Position numbers and translations under genes: made by a program
Notes under the pieces: generated by a model
Told to the model about the DNA's origin: nothing
Seen by the model: only the letters and a program-made list of their open reading frames with translations
The model's database searches: none
NCBI GenBank assembly: GCA_913050205.1
Contig: CAJXAU010000077.1
Location: 1 to 7,203 of the forward strand
DNA from: an uncultured Verrucomicrobiota bacterium
GTDB taxonomy: Bacteria; Verrucomicrobiota; Verrucomicrobiia; Limisphaerales; UBA1096
Direction: 5' to 3'
Length of the DNA: 7,203 bases
Part shown: one piece after another, positions 5,848 through 7,203 of the stretch
How the letters are laid out: every line of letters begins with the position of its first letter
Position numbering within the stretch: position 1 is the stretch's first letter

Positions 5848-7203
5848 TTACCGTTTGTTTTTTGCAGACTTCGGTTTGTAATTGAAGAGACGTTTTTTCT
5901 TAATCGTCTGGGCAACTTTTTGCGGCAGGCACTTTTCCCAGCCTGTTTGGCCTTTGCGGATCATTGCGAGGATTTCCCGTGAAAAAATCGTGAGATAATC
6001 CGTGGTGTACTTGTCGATGCCGACGATGTGGCGGTTGGCCGTCAGATGTGCGTAGAGATGCCGGAGCCGCCGCGAGACCGTCAGGTTTTCCACGGTGACG
6101 AGTTCATTGTTTTCTTTTTCCAGCAACGGGTACACGTACATTTTGAGGTCATTTTTGAACAGTCGACCAAATGCCTCGAGGATGCCGCCGTCGAGCTTGG
6201 CATAATATTTTTCGTCGAAAATCTCGCGCAGGGTGGGGATGCCCATCACGAGCCCGATTGGCATCTGGGTATGCCGAAAAAGGAAGGAGGCCAGACGGTA
6301 GTGCGTGTCGTAGTTGGAAATCAAAACCGGATAGCCCAGCGTGCCGAGCAGGTCGGCGCGATCGAGAAAATCCTGATAATTGATCCGCCCCTGGTCGTTC
6401 AGGTTGCGCAGCGTCATCTCGAGAATGACGAGTGGTTTTTCGCGCTTGGCCTTGGACTCGTTTCGGAATTGTACAAGCGCGCGTTCGAGCATGTCGATCG
6501 ACACCCGGGTGGCCGGCCGAAAGCTGCCGCGCTCTACGAGTACCGAGCGTTTGTAAAACAACTCCGAGGGCTGCACGACCTCGCCATCGGCCTGAAACAT
6601 CGCCGCCTCGGACAGTCCATGCTGAACGAGTTGCAGGCTCATCAACCGGTTGTCCACCCCCTCGAATGCCGGGCCGTTGAACCGGATCATGTCGATCTCG
6701 ATCCGCTCGGAGGACAACTCGTCCATGAGCGAGAGGATCAACGTTTCGGGCTGGCGGTGGAGCAGCATCGCTCCGTAGACGAGGTTGACTCCGATGATAC
6801 CCAGTGCTTCCTGCTGCTGCACGTTTTCTGAATCGAGCATGCGCAGGTGCAGGATGATTTCGGACGGATCGGCCTTGGGTTTGTGCTGAAAAGTGATGCC
6901 CATCCAGCCGTGAGACTCGTCGCTGCCCTGATAACTCCGGGCCTTGACCGTGTCGGCGAAGCTGAAAAAACGGGTGTTGCGTCCGCGCTCAGGGGTGAGC
7001 CGCTTGACGAGCAGGTCGAACTCCCGGCGCACCATCGTCTCGAGCCGTGGCTGGCTGACGTAGCGCTGGGCCTTGCCGTAGATGACATCGCTGATCGTCA
7101 TGTCGTAGGCCGACATGGTCTTGGCAATGGTGCCGGAGGCGCCACCCACCTTGAAGAACCAGCGGGCCACCTCCTGCCCGGCACCGATCTCGGAGAATGT
7201 GCC
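5848..7203 (-). CDS. Conserved soluble protein of unknown function (5' end outside window)
   Basis: The frame is open to the window edge. The GTG at 7168-7170 is internal, because the upstream codons read GTFSEIGAGQE and continue the conserved N-terminus. There are 451 visible residues, ending at TAA (complement of 5848-5850). No signal peptide or membrane segment is visible, so it is probably cytosolic. Recognisable conserved blocks, in visible numbering, include GGASGTIAKTMSAYDM at 20-35, SFADTVKARSY at 81-91, HGWMGI at 98-103, QQEALGIIGVNL at 130-141, VDNRLMSLQLV at 183-193, ERGSFRP at 224-230 and GIPTLREIFDEKYY at 321-334; the C-terminal tail is lysine-rich. I recognise the pattern as a widespread conserved family in cyanobacteria and PVC bacteria. 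I recall, with low certainty, that automated names such as nicotinate-nucleotide adenylyltransferase or TonB-dependent receptor have been attached to homologues. I see no nucleotidyltransferase (H/T)xGH motif and no barrel-like sequence, so I adopt neither. It lies 18 bases upstream of the large heme protein gene in the same direction. Confidence 0.83.
   Translation of the reverse strand, partial: GTFSEIGAGQEVARWFFKVGGASGTIAKTMSAYDMTISDVIYGKAQRYVSQPRLETMVRREFDLLVKRLTPERGRNTRFFSFADTVKARSYQGSDESHGWMGITFQHKPKADPSEIILHLRMLDSENVQQQEALGIIGVNLVYGAMLLHRQPETLILSLMDELSSERIEIDMIRFNGPAFEGVDNRLMSLQLVQHGLSEAAMFQADGEVVQPSELFYKRSVLVERGSFRPATRVSIDMLERALVQFRNESKAKREKPLVILEMTLRNLNDQGRINYQDFLDRADLLGTLGYPVLISNYDTHYRLASFLFRHTQMPIGLVMGIPTLREIFDEKYYAKLDGGILEAFGRLFKNDLKMYVYPLLEKENNELVTVENLTVSRRLRHLYAHLTANRHIVGIDKYTTDYLTIFSREILAMIRKGQTGWEKCLPQKVAQTIKKKRLFNYKPKSAKNKR

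Noticed and set aside
6028..6831. Open frame of 267 codons on the + strand
   Set aside because: It is antisense to the conserved blocks of the right-hand gene and shows no motif or start signal of its own.

Overview
The window looks like chromosome from a PVC-superphylum bacterium, most likely Verrucomicrobiota (Planctomycetota less so). The main reason is the 1310-residue protein, which joins a Pirellula/Verrucomicrobium-type dehydrogenase domain, a HEAT-like helical region and a C-terminal c-type heme domain. That architecture is largely confined to this superphylum. The DNA is moderately GC-rich and densely coding. No tRNA, rRNA, CRISPR array, insertion sequence or phage gene was seen, and no gap between genes exceeds 85 bases.

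Layout: (1) bases 1-758, + strand, hold the C-terminal part of a secreted FG-GAP/VCBS-repeat protein with calcium-loop motifs. (2) After 84 bases comes 843-1871, + strand, an exported protein with a single CxxCH heme motif and three QW motifs of the terpenoid-cyclase alpha-toroid fold. (3) 1897-5829, - strand, is the large exported multidomain heme protein, facing gene 2 tail to tail with 25 bases between the stops. (4) 5848-7203, - strand, is a conserved soluble protein of uncertain function whose start lies outside the window. It ends 18 bases upstream of gene 3, so genes 4 and 3 are probably one operon read right to left.

Genes 2 and 3 both encode predicted exported proteins with covalent heme motifs, and gene 1 is a likely surface or secreted beta-propeller. 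This suggests an envelope oxidation/electron-transfer set of the kind PVC bacteria carry in many paralogues. Substrates cannot be read from the sequence.

The most unusual feature is not a gene. The 12-base palindrome GCTTGGCCAAGC occurs five times exactly, at least once with one mismatch, and several more times as half-sites or degenerate copies. They lie inside coding sequence, on genes of both strands and in two different reading phases. This looks like a genome-wide highly iterated palindrome, analogous to cyanobacterial HIP1 but of different sequence. The phylum-level assignment and this interpretation are inferences; the sites themselves are read directly.
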